A stretch of 6,313 nucleotides of DNA. Origin: an uncultured Alphaproteobacteria bacterium (GTDB taxonomy: Bacteria; Pseudomonadota; Alphaproteobacteria; Sphingomonadales; Sphingomonadaceae). The translations under genes were made by a program, and so were the position numbers. The stretch covers positions 1-6,313 of the forward strand of contig CAJAHV010000119.1 of the NCBI GenBank assembly GCA_903939555.1. The letters are read 5' to 3'. This document shows, in pieces, positions 4,950 through 6,313 of the stretch (positions are counted from its first letter, which is position 1; every line of letters starts with the position of its first letter). Below the pieces are notes generated by a model. The model had not been told where the DNA came from and searched no databases. It saw only the letters and a program-made list of their open reading frames with translations.

Positions 4950-6313
4950 ACGACCGGGTTATCCGCATCGGCGGCGGCGCGGCCTTCTTCATCGATTCGG
5001 CGCTGGCGGTGCCGCAACTGCTGACTGCCGGGGTCGATTACATCATCCTCGATTATCTGGCCGAAGGCGCGATGGGACTGCTCGGCCGGATGCGGCTGGC
5101 CGATCCGGCGAGCGGCTTCCCGGCCGATTTCATGGCGGTCCATATCGGCCCGCATCTGGCGACGATTGCCGAAAAGCGGGTGCGGATCATCGCCAATGCC
5201 GGTGGCGTCAACCCGGCCGGGCTGGCGGCGGTGCTGCGGCGGCGCCTGGTGGAACTGGGGCTGGACCTGCAGGTCGCGGCCATCGCCGGCGACGACCTGA
5301 CGGCGCGCGCCGCCGAATTTGCCGCCGGCACGGTCGACATGGCCAATGGCGCGCCGTTTCCGGCGCACGGGCTGACCAGCTGCAACGCCTATCTCGGGGC
5401 GTTTCCCATCGCGGCGGCGCTGGCCGGCGGCGCCGATATCGTCATCACCGGGCGCGTTGTCGATTCGGCGCTGGCGCTGGGGCCGCTGATCCATGAATTC
5501 GGCTGGGGGGCGCGCGATTTCGATCTTCTGGCTGCCGGCACGCTGGCCGGGCACCTGATCGAATGCGGGGCGCAGGCGACCGGCGGCACCTTCACCGATT
5601 GGCGCGACGTGCCCGGCTGGGACAGTATCGGCAGCCCGATTGCCGAATGCGCCGGCGATGGCTCGCTGGTCATCACCAAGCCCGAAGGCACCGGCGGCCT
5701 GGTCAGCATCGGCACCGTGGCCGAACAGATGCTGTATGAAGTCGGCGACCCTCAGGCCTATTTCGTTCCCGATGTGACCTGCGATTTCGCGCATGTGCGG
5801 CTTGAACAGCGCGGTCCTGACCGGGTCGGGGTCAGCGGCGCGCGCGGCCTGCCGCCCACCGCGACGTTGAAGGCCTGCGCCACTTATGACGATGGCTGGC
5901 GCGCTATCGCCTATCAGCCGATTATCGGCCCCGACGCCGTGGCGCGGGCGCAGCGCCAGGCCACCGCGATGTTCGTGCGCGGCAGCCGGCTGTGCCAGGC
6001 GCAGGGCATGGCGGATTTTCGCCGCACCGATGCCGTGCTGATCGGCGCCGGGGCGTCGCTTGGGCCGCGGGTCTTTGATGCTGCGGCACAGGAAGTGGTG
6101 CTCAAGCTGGTTGCTGACCATGACAGCGCTGCCGCCGCCGGCCTGTTCGTGCGCGAACAATTTGCCGCCATATCGAGCATGGCGCCGGGTACCAGCGTCA
6201 GCTTCGGTGCTCAGGTCATTCCCATTGCCGGGCTGGTGTCGTTCCTGATCCCCAAGGCGGAGGTCACCGCGACGATCGATTGCGGCGACGGGCCGGTGGC
6301 GTTCCGCGCCGAG
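4946..6313 (+). CDS. AtuA-family (DUF1446) protein, C-terminus cut by window edge
   Basis: Partial: 456 codons are open to the last base. The protein matches the AtuA/DUF1446 family along its length: RIGGGAAFFIDS (7-18), DYLAE (36-40), NAGGVNP (84-90), GDDL (115-118), NAYLGA (147-152), ITGRVVDSAL (167-176), LGPLIHEFGW, AGHLIECGAQATGG, ITKPEGTGG (243-251) and YEVGDPQAYFVPDV. AtuA is required in the acyclic terpene (citronellol/geraniol) pathway of Pseudomonas, but its reaction is not established. Homologues occur in many other degradation clusters, so the symbol is not assigned here. Full-length relatives commonly have about 550-600 residues with a small C-terminal domain, so perhaps 100-150 residues lie beyond the edge. 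The start is GTG at 4946, overlapping the EthD-like stop by four bases. No clear Shine-Dalgarno is seen, pointing to translational coupling. Cytoplasmic; no signal peptide. Confidence 0.93.
   Translation, partial: MNDRVIRIGGGAAFFIDSALAVPQLLTAGVDYIILDYLAEGAMGLLGRMRLADPASGFPADFMAVHIGPHLATIAEKRVRIIANAGGVNPAGLAAVLRRRLVELGLDLQVAAIAGDDLTARAAEFAAGTVDMANGAPFPAHGLTSCNAYLGAFPIAAALAGGADIVITGRVVDSALALGPLIHEFGWGARDFDLLAAGTLAGHLIECGAQATGGTFTDWRDVPGWDSIGSPIAECAGDGSLVITKPEGTGGLVSIGTVAEQMLYEVGDPQAYFVPDVTCDFAHVRLEQRGPDRVGVSGARGLPPTATLKACATYDDGWRAIAYQPIIGPDAVARAQRQATAMFVRGSRLCQAQGMADFRRTDAVLIGAGASLGPRVFDAAAQEVVLKLVADHDSAAAAGLFVREQFAAISSMAPGTSVSFGAQVIPIAGLVSFLIPKAEVTATIDCGDGPVAFRAE

Noticed and set aside
4934..6160. 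408-codon open frame on the minus strand
   Set aside because: It lies opposite the AtuA-family gene, whose plus-strand frame gives family motifs from end to end. The minus-strand product is Arg/Gly/Asp/His-rich with no recognisable domain, as expected of a high-GC antisense shadow.
1..6313. tRNA, rRNA, CRISPR, insertion sequences or phage genes
   Set aside because: No regularly spaced repeats, transposase or integrase motifs, or tRNA-like TTCRANNC box arrangements were seen, and the genes fill nearly the whole window.

Overview
The window is a dense, high-GC stretch of bacterial chromosome (or a large replicon). It holds seven protein genes and no RNA genes, mobile elements or CRISPR. Codon use is strongly GC3-biased and there are long open frames on the strands opposite real genes. 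Together with the protein types (FabG-like SDRs, a single-domain OYE-type flavoprotein, an AtuA-family protein, an EthD-like protein), this suggests an alphaproteobacterium, plausibly a sphingomonad. That placement is an impression, not a proof.

Layout: two divergent gene sets flank a 143-bp intergenic region (3332-3474). Leftward from 3331 runs a tight operon. It begins with an NADH:flavin oxidoreductase/old yellow enzyme-family protein with a C-terminal four-cysteine motif (2087-3331). A classical SDR (1323-2090) and a second classical SDR with an unusual C-terminal tail (502-1326) follow. The last gene is an NAD-dependent epimerase-like extended SDR, cut by the left edge (1-487). The joints are two 4-base ATGA overlaps and one 14-base gap. 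Rightward from 3475 runs a third FabG-like SDR that lacks the usual active-site Asn (3475-4236). An EthD-like tandem alpha/beta-barrel protein starting at GTG follows (4248-4949). Last is an AtuA-family (DUF1446) protein, also starting at GTG and cut by the right edge (4946-6313). The joints are an 11-base gap and a 4-base GTGA overlap.

How they may work together: four NAD(P)-dependent SDR-fold enzymes and one flavin ene-reductase-like enzyme are the kit expected for oxidising and reducing ring or chain alcohols, ketones and enones. AtuA-family proteins are known from acyclic-terpene (citronellol/geraniol) catabolism loci, and EthD-like proteins recur in catabolic clusters. The likeliest reading is part of a catabolic island for a hydrophobic terpenoid-, alicyclic- or steroid-like compound passing through CoA thioesters. 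The substrate cannot be read from the sequence. No regulator, transporter, CoA ligase or acyl-CoA dehydrogenase lies inside the window, so the cluster probably extends beyond both edges.
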